Counted from the stretch's first letter, positions 1 through 14,292 are shown. The stretch: DNA of 64,000 nt from Strigops habroptila (GCF_004027225.2 NC_044290.2:4604906-4668905), one strand, 5' to 3'. Notes: generated by a model not told the origin, from the sequence alone. Program-made: numbers and translations.

Positions 1-3000
1 TATCAGCTGGCTTGTCTTCCTTCCAAGCAGAGGCACCATTCTTTACAAAAACAGAGTTTATACTGAGCTAATTGTTTTGTTTCACTTTACTCATCTGTTT
101 AGTTGAAGAAAAGGAAAATTAAAGCAATAGACTGAGCTTAAGAATATTACTCAAAGCTGGTGCTATTTCAGGATGTGTTTCTTAAATCAATTTGGGTAAA
201 TTCAAATGACAGGCTTTCACTGTCCCCTTCAGCTAGGCTGCCTGGACCACACTGAACTCCACAGTGATAACTTTACGATTTCCCCTTAAAAGCGGGGGGT
301 TTTGCACTTCAGAAAGTAAAATAAAGCATACAACTCAAAGAATAACACACATCTACTTTTTAAAACCAAAGACAAGTTAATATAGAACACCACACTAATT
401 ATAGCTCAGTACTGAAGTGCTTTCTTAAGGTCACATTACAGACTCTGCACCACATGCTTTCCAAATTCCTTCGTATTTGGCTGTTCAAAAACCCCACACA
501 CACACAAAAAAGAGAGCTGACAAACTCCATCCTCACAATAGCAGCACCGTCTTTCCACTGCAGATACTATACATAAAATACAACCTGTAGCAACACCAGA
601 AGGAATGTTTGACTTGCTGAGAAACAATATGGCATCTCCAAAATGTTTCAATCCATCAAACAGTCATTCATTTATCCTGCACCTGCTCAGACTATAGGGA
701 AAAATCTTTCTTTGCTATTGTTCAGTACAACTCCTTGAACTAGGGAGTAAAAGGCCTTGGACCTCCAAGAACTGACCCATCAACAGCACTACCAAAGTAA
801 ATACACTGATACTGTGCAATTTTCTAGAAGGCAGGTTTTTAAAGAAGCCCCCCACTATCAAACACATTCAAATTGTGCACTCTGATGGCCACACACAAGT
901 CATCTGAGCAGAACACATCCTGCTGATCTGTCAGTACTTGCATGACCATAGGAAAAACTACTACTTTTCTGTTTCTGCTTCTGAATTGAATTGAGAAAGA
1001 AGGGGACAACAAAGAAATCACTTCTAAGTTTAAGAAACTGATTTCATTGAGCACCTTTTTTATCCTGAGCACGGCAACAAAAAGTCTACAGGGGAGTATA
1101 TACACAGTGTTCTTATGCTCCTGAATGAGTAGTACGTTCCCTCCAGAGAAAATTCAGAAAGGAAGAATATTTCAAAAGTTTATTAGTGCCTGTAGAGTAA
1201 TGTGTAACGGCAACCAACAATAAATCCATCTTTCCAAAACCAGCCAGTTACAGAGACTGTAAAAACAAGCAGCTGTGTTTATAACTGAGAGCTAGCTTGA
1301 AGGCTGGAGCCCCTGCAACATCTACCAAGTCTGGCTAGCTAAGGTCCAACCACCTTCATGAATACCCCCTCAATGAAGGAGTTTTGAACTTGAAACTCAA
1401 GAAAAGCATGCAATTTCACAGCAATTTAGAATTAACATTCCCAGCTTAAAATCATACAAGCAAATCTCCCAAACGGAAAGGCACAGGTCAGCAGCTGCCA
1501 ATTCAATATGGGAATGCCGATTCTGGTGGTCCCCCTCGCTTCTGGGAATAAACCTTCACTGTTTTCCCTCTGTCATTTTCAACTATTAGCGAGCAGTGAC
1601 ACTGTGGCAACATGGCTGTAGAGTCACATCTCTGAACTGGCTCAGAACCTCAGAAGCAGCGATACTCTGCCAACAGAGCCTTTCAAAAGGCTAAAAAGCG
1701 TGTCAAAGACTCAAGGGCCTATGACTGGGTTTGAAAACACTGCAGGTCAGAAAAGGACACATTTTGATATGTCTTCTTCACCAGGCAACACATTCATTAA
1801 ACCTGAAATAATGGGAAACTACACAGCTTACTAGGGTGCAATGAAAGCATGTTCCTTTTTAATGAAATACAGTTTTATATGAGTATGGGCATGTTTAAGT
1901 GAATGTCAACGAAAATAGCAGTTCAAAGCAGAAAAATTAACTTTTGCTGTGCTACAATTGGGTAAATTATTATAACAAAGCTGGTAACGACCCCAGAGAA
2001 CTGACAAACTAAGGTTACAACACAATGCAACTGGTAGTTTACAGTCATAACCCAGAGAATTGAAGAGCAAAGCTAACAGTGAAATGTATTTGCACAATTC
2101 ATTCATTCTGTTGTTGTATGACCAGGATTTTCTGAGACAATAAATGTTAAACATGAACAATTTGTTAAGTATCTTCAGTTTTCCAACTTGTTTTCCCCTG
2201 TGGGAAAAATGCCTCGATAGCTTAGAGGTGAAATCTGTAACAACCACCAACAGCAAAAACCCCCTCCATAATAGCTATTAGTCAAACAGCTGCCACTTCA
2301 TACTAGAATAGCTGATCAAATTCTGACAGTTCTGAGCTCTGTAACCTTTTTTTCCACATTTCTTCTCAATTTGTTGTCCTCACAAATCTGTGTGAGAGAC
2401 ATAACACAAGCAGCTTGCCTCCAGCTGGGAATGGCAAGCAAAACAGTCTCTCTGGAGCCAGTATTTCGAAAAGATGCTCCCAATATGCTCTACATTCACT
2501 TCACTCAAAGGAATGTACAAGGAGCCACATTGTATTTCTCCACCTATATAAAATGTACACAAACTACTGACCCAGCCCCATTTCTCTCACATCAACCTAT
2601 TAGCAAACCTGAAATTGCGGCTGCACTTCTGAAGGTCAAGTTCCCTGGCATTACTGCAGGCACATTCCAAAAGGCTGATATCAACATTCCTTCCTCGAGA
2701 GCTTGATACTGGATTGGTGACTGAAATGAAGGTAGGTGGCGTGTAGAAGTGGAGTTGTTAAACAGCTGGCAACATCTGTGTTTCAGCTATTATCACAGAA
2801 CAGTTACTAACTACAGCCAAAATATTGAGCAATTTTTAGACTTGTAGCAGTTTCCACATTCGTTTTATTTCTTCCAATCTGTTTTCAGCAAAAGCAGTAG
2901 TCATGAGGAGAAACAGTATAAAATAGGTTTAAGTAACAGCAATCACTTAATATTGTTTTTGTATCAAGATTAGACTTCTGATAGTTCAGAATGCCTTCTA

Positions 3001-3311
3001 TTTTGAAGCATCTTGCTCAACAGCAAGAACAGAAATGGGTAGAACAGAAAATCTTGGTAACTTCTTCCAAGCTTATTCACACTCTAAGTCATAAAATTCT
3101 CAAATCACTTTGAGTATGTCTTGATTATATTACATCTAAATGCTAATGAGAATATTGCAGAAATCCAAAGTCATCACTTTTACATTCCTTAAGAGTTGTA
3201 ATTTGTTTCCCTGATGTTTCTTATCCTGCACAGCCACCAAAGAGAAACAATACGGCAGCAGGAAGATGCATACTGTATAAACACTCCGAGGTGTTTATGG
3301 TATTATGCATC

Positions 3312-3341
3312 CCATAAGTATGCATTACCATAAGTATGCAT
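3312..3341. repeat. Direct repeat of CCATAAGTATGCAT
   Basis: Two identical 14-base copies (3312-3325 and 3328-3341) separated by two bases, within a run of ATGCAT words. Confidence 0.9.
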
Positions 3342-3410
3342 AATGACAAATGAAGAAATCTGAAGGGAACTTCATGAAAATTTCATTTAAACAATTTAAT
3401 ATTCCAGTTT

Positions 3411-3690
3411 CATAGAATCACAGAATGGTTTGGGTTGGAAAGGACCTTAAGATCATCCAGTTCCAACCCCCTGCCATAGGCAGGGATGCCTTCCCCTAGA
3501 CCATGTCGCCCAAGGCTCTGTCCAGCCTGGCCTTGAACACTGCCAGGGATGGACCACTTACCATTTTCTTGGGCAGCCTAATCCAGTGCTTCACCACGCT
3601 CACAGTAAGAAACTTCTTCCTTACATCTATCTAAACTTAAACTTCCCCTGTTTAAGTTTAAACCCATCACCCCTTGTCCTGTCGCTACAT
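3411..3690 (-). mobile_element. CR1 LINE 3'-end fragment
   Basis: Begins CATAGAATCACAGAATGG, the complement of the avian CR1 3' terminus, then continues through the typical CAGCCTGGCCTTGAACACTG segment to CCTTGTCCTGTCGCTACA. The element is a 5'-truncated minus-strand copy of about 280 bases lying in B3GNTL1 intron 3. Confidence 0.93.
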
Positions 3691-5735
3691 ATCACTAGTT
3701 TACCTCTTGTGATTTACAGACAACTACATCTGCAACGATTGAAAAGAAAGACTAATCCAAAATTTACCTCAGTAAATTATCCTATACAGATTTCAGACAG
3801 AAGAAATCAAGCTCCATGGGACAAGAGAACAGTAGGTTAATGTCTCACTCGTACATACGTGGTCTCAGCTCACTTCAGTCAGCAACGAAGTAAAGCAAAA
3901 AGAACTGGAACCTGAGTTTGTTCATCTCAACAAAACTCCAATTATTTCATGGCATAATTTCTGATGCCCCTCCGCTCTTTCAAAATCTGCTGAGTCAGGT
4001 GATCAGAAACAGAGCAGCAGATTTTCTGTTCATACTTCCTCAAAAGAATTTGTTTATGAAGCAGATACTGACGCTCAGTACTGGGTATGCAATACATTTC
4101 TTTGTATGTACGTACAAGAAACTGGCCTTTTCAGACACCATTAATTTGTACATGTCCTGCGAGTCCTGTGTGTTCAATATATACCCACATGCATTTCAAA
4201 GCTTCACCCTCTATGAACTTACACACAAAGATTTGCATGAAATACACTCTTCAAAATAAACAAACACCCTAAACCAACGAACTGGTAAAGGGAAACTCGG
4301 ATAAATTCAAATAAACTAACTTTAAAAGGCACACTGTGTTGCTAAATACAGCGATAACTTCATAAAAGCAAGAATAAAGGCCAGCAAAGCCAGCTGCAAA
4401 ACTTGATTTCTTACATGATAAGACAAGAAATTTCTGCTGCATTGCCTTGGGTCAGAAGAAATATACCAGCACTTAACCATGTCTTGCAACAGTACACTGA
4501 TTAAATCACAGGAGTTTAAACACACAACAAAAACATCCTTCTATCTAGCTGATACAACAAATGGAGTTTGCAATCTGAAAGATTGCCCAAATTAAAACCT
4601 GTGTGGTTATAAGGCTATAAAATTTAAATCCCTGCTCTCATGACACTTTCTAATAAGCATAGACAATCGTAACATTGATTCCAACCTGAAAACCTACACT
4701 TTCAGCAGCCAATTCATCCTAGTACCACACTAAACCATAGTTCAGTTCCAATTCAGAGGGAAGAATCAATCTTCAGGAGAAATTACATGAGATCAGTGAG
4801 CCTTTAAGGTCCTGCTCTTCCTGCCTGATCGGAGCCACATGGCACCATTCCTCAGATCAGCTATGCACAGTTGTGAGACACTTCACTGCATATTAGGCTG
4901 CAGAAAGTCAGACAGTTATCTGCGGGTTAGTGAGCTTGAAGGGGTTCACAGAAGGTATCCAACAAAAGACAGGAAAAAAGATTCCAAGATGGAAGCTGAG
5001 ACCTCTCCTATTTTGCATCCAAAAGCCAGCAGATCAGCTCTTAGTTGCTCATCAATGTAATTTTTATGAAGAATGTGGGAAAGAAAAATCCTGAAAACAC
5101 CTAAATACCAACCTTGCCCAACCCTGCTCACAACAGCTTGTGAAATCCAATAGGATTGAGGAACAGTGTGAGCCTGTAAGCTTGCTACAGGTTGGAAGAC
5201 AACTTTACAGCTATAAACGGTAACCAACATGTTTAACACCCAAACATCTTTGAACAGCGTGTCTTTAAAGCAAACCAACAATTACATTAAAACAAAGGAA
5301 TTTTATTGACAAAACTAAGGTAGACAAAATGCATTCACTTACTGAATCCAGAAAGCAGAGATAGGTTCCTGAGCTCTGAATTACTGCTTGATTTTTAGCA
5401 AATCCAACTGTTGAGAAAACAAAGATAAAATGGTGTGGCAGTTTTTACTGTTGTATTTCTTTAAATCTTACTACCATCAGGAATAGATGAAAGGAAATAC
5501 AAAAATCAGGATCAGGGAAAGTACACAATTTTTCTACACTGAAAGCACGGTTATTTGTAAATATTTATCAGTGTGCCTATTTCAGTCATCTTCTCTGAGT
5601 GATTATCAGTTGTATGTGTTATAAGTCTACCACCGAGTAAACTTAGGCTACTTCTGCTAGTAGTAGAACAATCTAATATGAAGTATGTATCTTGAACAGT
5701 CAGCTACCTCAGTTTCACATCCATTACCTCAGATC

Positions 5736-5810
5736 ATATAGTCACAGAATGGTTTGGGTTGGAAGAGACCCCTAAAGGTCACCTAGTGCAAACCCCCCTG
5801 CAATGAGCAG
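5736..5810 (-). mobile_element. CR1 LINE short 3' fragment
   Basis: CACAGAATGGTTTGGGTTGG followed by the diverged Pol III-free CR1 3' UTR (AAAGGTCACCTAGTGCAAAC). About 75 bases; the rest of the copy is missing. Confidence 0.85.
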
Positions 5811-8800
5811 ATGCTGAAACCCCCTGGCTGTATATACATTCACCTCTTCAGTTATAACAAATAACAACAAATCATCAAAAGGCAAAGAAAGAACAAGAGC
5901 TTGCTAAGCAACCTGTTCTTCCCATCAGGGAAGTTCTGTTCTGTTCCACTATGCTCGTTAAATATAAAGTATGTAAATGCAAAAAACTTCCCATGCCATT
6001 AGTGTAATGCAGAGGGGAACCAAAGCAGAAGAATACACATACAAGGAGCACAAACCTGGCTTATTTATACCACATATTTTACCATCTATTGAAGACACTG
6101 AAATACAGATTCAGACAAATGACAACACTGGCATCCAGGGTCTTTTTGTTTCTGACCCCCAGACACTTGCTTAATCTTTTACCAAGCCATTTCAGGAAGT
6201 TGAACTGAAAGAAAACTTTTTGTCAGCTTAATTTCTGAAGCAGATGACAGCACTGCAGCACTGGCAGGTCAAACTAATGGCAGGGCAGAAATAAAAACAG
6301 GGCAGGGGCAGAGCAGCAATACACAGCCAAGGGTAAGGATGGGATTGCAGCAACCAGCAAGATGATGAACTCAGCTTAGCACTGAAATACGTCTGCAAAG
6401 TTGTTATCTGGGAATATTTTTGCACGTAGACAAGGTCTACCTGAGAACATGGTGGTCTTTGAATTCTTCTCCCAGGCAGCCTTATAAGAAAACACGACAC
6501 TATATCCAGTGTTATTCTGAAAAGCACTATATGAATTCCACTTGGTCCTAATACGTAACATTTAGGCTTCATTTAAAGTATTTATGGATTCAGGGAATCC
6601 AGCAAAAGATTGCCCTGACATGCAAACCAAATGAGGTGAAGATATGCAATACTGTGGGGTTTTTATTCTTTAATGGGGAAACTGGAAACGTAAAGCCAGA
6701 AAATCTCACTATCAAGTGGAACAGGATAATTTTAAATAATATTGTCCCTAAAGTTCCTGATTTTGCATTTGAAAAAAGCAGAATTCTGTAATTCTCTTTT
6801 TATGTGATAGATGTTTAAGTTTACTTAGGAAACAAATTTAAGTGGGCTCAAAGGTTCACTTAGTTTTAATGCACATGCTCCTTGGCTATTTTGCTTAGTT
6901 GTCCAAGTACAGAAAAAGACTTCTGACTGCATTTCTTACTGCCTCAAAGGAACATTATGTCAGCTACCAACAGAACACTACTAATGAAGGCTCTTCCTTA
7001 TAATTGCACTATTATTTTCTTACCTATTTTGAGTATTTTAATCCTCACCTTAACTTCTCATAATCATGGATTTCTCAGGCTTACTATCTTACAGTATATT
7101 ACCTTTTTAGACACATATGAATATCTAATCTCACATATACAGTTACTTTCATTCTCCTTCCTATTGGCAGTAAAAAAGCAGCTGGCAAAGTCAGTAGCTA
7201 CCACAACAGCAGAGCTGAAACCTGGCATGAGCAGTTTTAGTGGGAAACAACTGATGAAAGTTAGCAGGTCTGGACACGCCAAACAAGCAAAACCCCAACA
7301 CTGTGGAGGTCCCTACTAAAGTGAGAAGTAGAAGAACAGAACAGAACTAAATCTGCCCAACATCAATGAAACCATTACTCTCACACATCATTACCAGCTG
7401 TAAAGCAGCCTGTACTTGTATTTCAATGCTGTCATTAGTATACCCCAATATTTCAACAACTTTCAGCAGAAAATAATGAAGAACTAGGAATCAGGAGGAA
7501 AAAAGGGAAGGCGGCTAAAGGCAACTACAAGATGACAATTACATTACTCTATGAACATTCTGAAACATTTCAGATCTCTTTTTACAAATAAACCACTTTA
7601 CATAAAATAGTGAAATCTTTAATATTTGTTACGAGAAAAAGTTGGAAAATATTTCTTTCTAACATTAAGACAGAAATCATCCTGAAGCTTTTACTATAGC
7701 AGCTATTCTTTTAAGGAGGAGAGAAGAAAACACACACATTTTAAAAATTATTAGTAAGGGAGATATAACTCCCAGTGGAAGAAACTAGATATTAAAAATG
7801 GTTTCAGCACAACAAATCCTATGCTTGGCATGAGGAAAAAAATTTCTTTCATATTACTTTACTGAACAAAATGCAACGTTTGTGCCAGGTCTCTGAGTTT
7901 TGTAAGGCCTGCTTACTTGGTGAAAAGAGCCTGTTACCATGGTTACAGCCGTAAAAACTTAAGCCTCAGTGAGATATTAACATTCCTCACTCTTGGAAAG
8001 AAAAAGGTTTCCTTTTTTTAGGCAAGTGACCCTTTCTTTTTTTCTAGGTTCCCCCCCTTTCTTTTACATGCTAGAAAAGAATCAGAAATAAATCCTAATC
8101 TTGTGTAAATAGTTGAAGATGTGAAGCCTGACTAGTACATTGTTTCTGTACTAAAGCATCTTCTTTTAAAGGAAAGACTCCTTACAGTTGTAACTAGTCC
8201 TTAACATAATAAAAGTAAATCACTGAAAGCAAACAAATACTATGGATTTCAAGTAACCTGCTCCTAAGATGTAACAACCGTGAAGAAAAGATGTCCTCAT
8301 TTTAATGGTGACCTGAGAGTGACTTCCACATGAATAAGCTTGGGTTTGTTTTAAGGAACTCTGCATTTCATACTATTATTTAAAACAATGCTCACAGCTG
8401 CATCCTCTACCCCCGATTTATTAAACATTTGTTCAGGTTTCAGCTATCCCAACACTAACAAATGCAAGTTAAAACCAAAAATAACCTGACATATCCCTAA
8501 TGGCACAATATACTCCTTGTAGTTCACACATCAACTTAGTTTTAGGTTCAGCTTTCTAAAGTGCAAAGGCGATCTGTCTTCAGAATTCTAACATGAATTA
8601 CTGCCAAAATGTTGTACCTGTGTCTTCTTGCAAACTAAAAACTGGTTTACACACAATTACATCCTACTTAGCTTCTAGATCATCAACTACTACGAGAAGT
8701 AAGATCTGAAAAGAGACTGATCATCCAATAGCTGTGGGGAGGAAGAAGACAGATAAATTTCCAGGCATACAAGGAATTCTTGACATTACTTAACTCCAGC

Positions 8801-8936
8801 TTTTATCTGTTTTCCAACAGAGAAAAATTCCCTCTACGAACCTTGTCTGTCTTTTGTCATCAGCAGCTCAATAATGCTAATATTGCACGTTGCACTGTCA
8901 AAACAACATCAGTTCGTGCTAGAAATATTAAAATAC

Positions 8937-8984
8937 TATTTATAGTATTTACAGTATTATATTTATAGTATTATATTTATAGTA
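8937..8984. repeat. AT-rich tandem repeat, about 14-bp unit
   Basis: About three copies of TATTTATAGTATTA, the first slightly diverged (TATTTATAGTATTTACAG), inside B3GNTL1 intron 3. Confidence 0.85.
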
Positions 8985-9812
8985 ACAGTTCTGCTGTATT
9001 ACTTCAGTATTGCTAGGTCTGACAACTGTTTAAAAAACAGCTTTAAATAGGTCTATAGTCAAAAGAAATGACAGTAAATAAAGCCAGGGGCCTGTACCAA
9101 GGTGCAGATGACTTCAGTGCACAAATTCCAATTTCTTTGCATATTTCAACACAGGATGAAAATTAAACCTTCTGAAAAAGAACTGGGCTTTTTCATAAGA
9201 AGATCATTTTGAGGGGACTGTAATAAGTCTGGGTTTCTTTCAATTACAAAAGGGGTATTTTGTTAAAAAAACAGAAACTGTCCAGATTTCGCATTACAGT
9301 GTTTCCAAAGTGTGCCTTGTGCCTTTTAAGTGAGATAACTTGAAAGACACACATTTGGAACCAGTTTTCTATCAATTCCTACCTGTCTACTCATGCCCAC
9401 AAAATCCAGAACGATTAGATATACAACTCCCATACACAATGTGAGCATCCTGTTCTGCTTGTTTTGTCCTGCTGTTCTCCTTTGGAACACAGACCCGATC
9501 TTCCAACTTCAGTGCTATTCAACACCAGTTCTTCAAAGAGCAATGTTTTATTTCTATTTTACAGTTTAGCAAGCTTGTCTGCTAAAAAAACCCACTAAAC
9601 ATAAACAATATAAGCAAAAGAAGAACTGTTAGAGAGATTTGTTTTTTATCTCCCCCAGTGGGTAAATGTAATTCATATTAGCATGTAAATTGACAGGGAA
9701 TCACACCATACACCTTTCCTGTAGCTCACTAAACGTATTGGTTTAGCCCTTTGTCTGAATAGGCAGGAGTTTAGTGAGAGTTTTTAGCTCACATCAAAAC
9801 TTTGCGGAAACC

Positions 9813-9850
9813 TCTGTTTTGATCAGATCTGTTTTGATCTGATCATCAAA
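9813..9850. repeat. Nested direct and inverted GATC-containing repeat
   Basis: TCTGTTTTGATC occurs at 9813-9824 and 9828-9839. The segment TTTTGATCAGATC is also matched by a reverse-complement arm GATCTGATC(AT)CAAAA with a two-base bulge. Confidence 0.8.
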
Positions 9851-10294
9851 AGAGATAGCAAAAATGTATTTTGTTCTGTTTCAGGGTCTATTCTGCATTT
9901 ACTTTTTATATCTTTCTGTGAGAAATTTTAGATTTCTTTTTTCTTAAACCCCATCTCCTAAGATGACTCAGATCTCAGAAAGCCACAGTAAAACTGTAAG
10001 CGTTAACAACATTGTGTATACTACAATTAAACAAAATTCTTTTGCAGAGGAGCACACGAGCATTAAGCCAAGTTCTTCTTTCCTGGACATATAAACAAAT
10101 CCTACAGAACCAAAACCAACAGGGCCAAATTCTAATTTGGAATGAGGTTTTGAACAGAGAACTCTGGAAAACACTGTGGGTTGTTTTTTTAGCATTGCAA
10201 TGCAAGTGGCTACAAAGACACTTTTCAAACAAAAAATAGAAGATGCCTGTGATAACAAGCTGACTCTCAAAAAAATCACGTTTAAGCTACATAC

Positions 10295-10394
10295 CGCCTC
10301 GAGGTTGAGATGAATCATTGCTACCAACAATTACTGGAACACCAGCATCTTCCAACTTCATCTTCCATTTTTCAATTATTTCAGCTGAACCATC
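10295..10394 (-). CDS. B3GNTL1: B3GNTL1 coding exon 3 (GT2 domain, continued)
   Basis: This 100-base exon encodes 33 residues plus one base: [20 protein letters not shown], then [13 protein letters not shown]. The acceptor is TTTTTCTAG|GATGG and the donor GCG|GTATGT, leaving phase 1. It joins exon 2 as ...[16 protein letters not shown], where human B3GNTL1 reads FNDAS-DKSGAIIEKW (recalled). The leftover G would begin the next codon; in the human protein PRG is followed by VGYAKNQ, consistent with a G|TN junction. I looked on the minus strand of 1-10294 for sequence able to encode GYAKNQ and found none, so the remaining exons should lie outside the window. Confidence 0.92.
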
Positions 10395-10522
10395 CTAGAA
10401 AAATGATGACATAGATTGCAGCTATTTTAAGTGTATGGTGAACCAAACACAGCCCAAACCAAAGATTCCTATCAGAGACAGTATTTACTTGGGCAGTATC
10501 TTAAATAAGGTCTGAAACATAC

Positions 10523-10639
10523 CTCACTGGCATCATTAAAAACTGACAGCTCCATGGTTTCTTTAAAATCTTGTTCCCAAACTGACTTCAAGCATTCATC
10601 TAACCAGCATTCACTATTGTGAACAGGCACGATGACAGA
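10523..10639 (-). CDS. B3GNTL1: B3GNTL1 coding exon 2 (start of GT2 domain)
   Basis: This exon encodes 39 residues, exactly 117 bases, phase 0 at both ends. The acceptor TTTCTTGTAG|TCTGTC and the donor GAG|GTATGT are both good. The peptide runs [20 protein letters not shown], then [19 protein letters not shown]. The SVIVPVHN strand and the later VFNDAS segment are the nucleotide-sugar-binding parts of family-2 GT-A glycosyltransferases (family knowledge). The block LDECL...[10 protein letters not shown] matches human B3GNTL1 as I remember it. No frameshift or stop is present, so the gene appears functional here. The acceptor substrate of B3GNTL1 is not well established, so its enzymatic role is a family-based assumption. 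Confidence 0.93.
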
Positions 10640-13600
10640 CTACAAGAAAAGAAACAAATATCCCAGTGTATGTCAGTAAGCACTATTTTTGTTTAGTTAC
10701 AGTATAAGAATATTCATTAAAAAGGGGAAGTACCAGATGCTTCTGAAATTAACTTTCACTAAAAAATGCATCTTAAAAATATAAAAGTAGGCAAACATCT
10801 TTTATTTTCATCCTAAATATATGACTGACTTCTCTATCAAACTATCTTTTTCATTTTTTGAGTTCTAAAAGGGCTTTTGGTAGATCTCCAAGGAAACAAG
10901 AGACTACTGAAGCAAAAACACTAACAAAACATCTGTAACACCACACTAACCTGTTTCTAGTATTCCTGTATTTCTTAGGACACTCTTTAAGTTCACTACC
11001 TAATTGGAGATGCTCGTATATGCAGCCTGTACCCTTGGGCTCTAACCATGTTTTTAAAAATGATTCTATTTAAAACTGCTATTAAGCACATCAGAAGATG
11101 CTGTATGCCATAGTTCCATAGTCTATCATTTCAGCTTCAGGCTTTCCTATTACAGCCTCTACTGGTTCAGCCACACACACGCAAAGCATGAAAACCTATC
11201 TGAAGTATTTTAAAATTGGTTAGAAACCAGAGATGAGGGATTTTTCTGTTCAGTTACTCACCACTGTTCTAATTAGCCCCCCAAAAAGCCAACAATTGCC
11301 TCCAAATTCTTTCAGTATGTCAAAAATAAACATTCTGGCTATGTTTGTAAAGGGAAAGACCAAACCCGTACCTGCAAAGATTGCTTCTAGATGAGAAATG
11401 TAAGGCAAAGAACCCAAGTAACCTTTAAAAAGTCTTACTGGACATTTTAAGAAGTTCCTAGTAACAGAACTTCAACTCCTTATTGTGTGGTGTAACCATA
11501 AACACGCAAGTTGAAGAAACAGAGGATTAGTTCCTATTGTGAGCATGTGAGAATCTTAAGAAACAAAATACTAGAATAATACTGAAATTGAGTTAATCAA
11601 GATTTAGTGACATGTGAATACCTGTACACTGTGCAAAGACAGGCAAATCATACATGAGTAGGCAGATTTTGTGGACATTGAGGAGTGTGCTTTTGTTTTT
11701 CTACAGCAGTATGATGTATGGCACAATGACTCACAAATAAGAAACTTAAGAACATTCCATAGCAAAATTAAACTATCGTTGTCTAAAATGAATGAACATC
11801 CTGATTTTTGGCAGGGGTGTTTAAAAGAAGTAGGAGAAATCTGTCTAGAATTTTAAGCAAAGAAGGTCTTTGACTTCTGTTTTGGAGAGATAAATAAGTA
11901 AAAGAGAGAAATAAAAATAAAAATATGAAATTGATTACCAAATAATTCCAACATACAGACAAAAAAAACAACAAAAAAACCAAACACACAACTTTGAGAC
12001 TAAAAGAACAAGCAAAAATCTGAGATTCTAAACCAATCTATTCCATTGACTCTGGATTTTAATATCCTTTAGGTGTAGATAGCAATAAAAATACAATCCT
12101 ATCCATTTATACTAATCGATCTAACATATTCATTCAGAAAGAAAAGGGTTCTCCAATTCTTCCAATGACAATATAAACTAGCCACAGGTTTTCACATCCA
12201 GAAAAATGAATGATTTTCCAATACGTTTTCTATTTAACTCCATAAAAATGTGATTATTCCATCACAAATGAGCTCAATATTGTCAATTGCTCAATTGAAA
12301 ACTACAAAATTGGAACTTTTTTGGTCTATTTCCCCATAATGAACTCCTGGTTTAAGCCAGGAGAGCAGGTAAAAACACCACGTTTGGACCTGTGCTTAGT
12401 TTGAACTGAAAACAATACTTTAATGGTAGCACATACAAAACCATCCATAAATACCTGATGGCTCTAAGGTACTCAGAACTTAGTGTAAAAACTCGTAATA
12501 GATTAGTATGAAACCTGAAAGTTGCAGTTGGTACTTGTCCTGAACTGGGCATTCACAAACTGGCCTTGATTATCATGTGACTGTATCAGAACACTTCAGT
12601 CTCCTTGGTTCATTTAAAGAAGGGAAAGCATCAACCAGGGCACTACTGCACTTATGGATTCATAGCAAAAAAACCCACAAATGACCTGGTAGTAACCTCA
12701 AGAGACTGTCTCTATTTCTTCTGTCCCAAAACATGATCAATAAATATCTCCAGGGACAGAAACACCAGCCTCGCTAAGGCAACCTCTAAAAACAGGCATA
12801 AAGGAGACCTGGCGCACCATTTTCCCAATGGCTAAAGTAATTTTGCTGCAATTTATGCCAACTACCACTTCCTGGTCTCTGCACAAATTATTATTCGAGT
12901 TATCTTTGCAGCAGCCTTTCATATATTTGAAAACTGCTACTACAATAGTGAACTACAAAAATATGCAGAAAGCTCCTTCAAAGTAACTTTGAGTCAACAC
13001 AGGGACATAAATTGCAAACAACTAATGTATTTTTGTCATTCCAATACCAACTGAATGACAACTGAGTCAGAATTATCCTTTCACTAGCAGAGAACAATTT
13101 ATAGCAGGATCCAACAGAGGAACATCCTTATGGCCTATAACCCAAGCACAACAGTTAATACACAAAACTATGATCTGGTTTTGAGCATTGTGACACTACC
13201 TAGTTTTCCGTGAACTTCTGATACTCTAGGGTAAGACCTGAAGCAATTCTAGGTATTTTTAGTAATGTAGTTTTGCCGTCACTAAGCTGAAGATAATGAT
13301 TCTTGGCTTTGCTGCAAAATGAAATCTGATATATGGCAAAAATGGCAGAATGTGAAATGCTTAAAAGGTGGTTCAATCCCCTTCCTTCTACAAATGTATT
13401 CACAAAAAACCCTCTCTTCTTCCCTCAGCTAGGCCACTGAAAAACAATACATCAACCACAAGATGGGAGAGAAGTAGAAAAATGTATGGTTTTAAAAAAG
13501 TGTCAGAAACCATGCACCTGAATGTTTTGAATCTAACAGATCTCTTCTTGCTGGCATTACCACCAGCATCCTTCACTAAGAAGATACATACTGAACAACT

Positions 13601-14292
13601 CCAAAGTGAAAACTGATTTTCAGTTTCCACAAATTTCAGGTCAGGCAGATGCCTACTTCCACATGCGAGTGTGGAAAATCTGTTTTAAAAATCATTTTCA
13701 CACTGCTGAAGATTTTATATTAGTCAGAAACCGATATTTTTAAACAAAGTTTTCATATGAGTCATTATTCCAAGCCCTTTAGAAACTCATGGCTGCTGGC
13801 AGAAACACACTAGTTTTGCCACATCTCCTACGTGGGATAGTTTAAACTAACCCAGAGAGCCTTTTCAGGCCACAAACGTTGACCTGCGTTTAGGATGTGA
13901 GACTGTGAAGTTGTCCATCATTTTTGCTTGCCTATTGATCTGTATGGTTTTGCTTTTCACGTTTGCCTCACTAAACCTAAACCGCTGCCAAACCACAACA
14001 GCTTTATGTGTATAAATATGTGAAAAAAAATTCATAATAATTAAGAAAAGCCCCAAACATTGATACAGGGAGCAGTAATAACGCGGGCCCATCACCATGC
14101 AAGGCCAGGCAGCACACAGCCGAGGCCGCCCGCAAACCCCCGCTGCTTTCCTGCACGCAGCAACCGCAGCACCCACACACCTCCACGGCGAGCACCGGCG
14201 GGAGCCCGGCTCAGGCGCCGCAACCGCTCAGCCCGGCGCCCCCCTCTTCCCTCAGCCCCAGCCCGCTCGCCGGCCGCCCGCCTGACACGTAC
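10640..14292 (-). other. B3GNTL1: B3GNTL1 intron 1, no other feature seen
   Basis: This 3.65-kb AT-rich intron lies between coding exons 1 and 2. It begins GTACGT at 14292 and ends TTCTTGTAG at 10640. I see no repeat, RNA gene or extra exon I can support. The 128-base intron 2 (10395-10522) is also featureless. Confidence 0.8.

Larger units (their letters stand above)
1..10294 (-). other. B3GNTL1: B3GNTL1 intron 3 (partial), no exon seen
   Basis: This AT-rich stretch lies downstream of the exon 3 donor and runs off the left edge. It holds two CR1 fragments (3411-3690 and 5736-5810), short A/T runs and a few local repeats listed separately. Open frames here are short and do not look like B3GNTL1 or any family I recognise. 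The largest plus-strand frame is 2371-2706. Confidence 0.75.

Noticed and set aside
1..10294. Search for B3GNTL1 exon 4 (sequence able to encode GYAKNQ after PRG)
   Set aside because: No minus-strand match to the expected codons was found by eye, so no exon is called.
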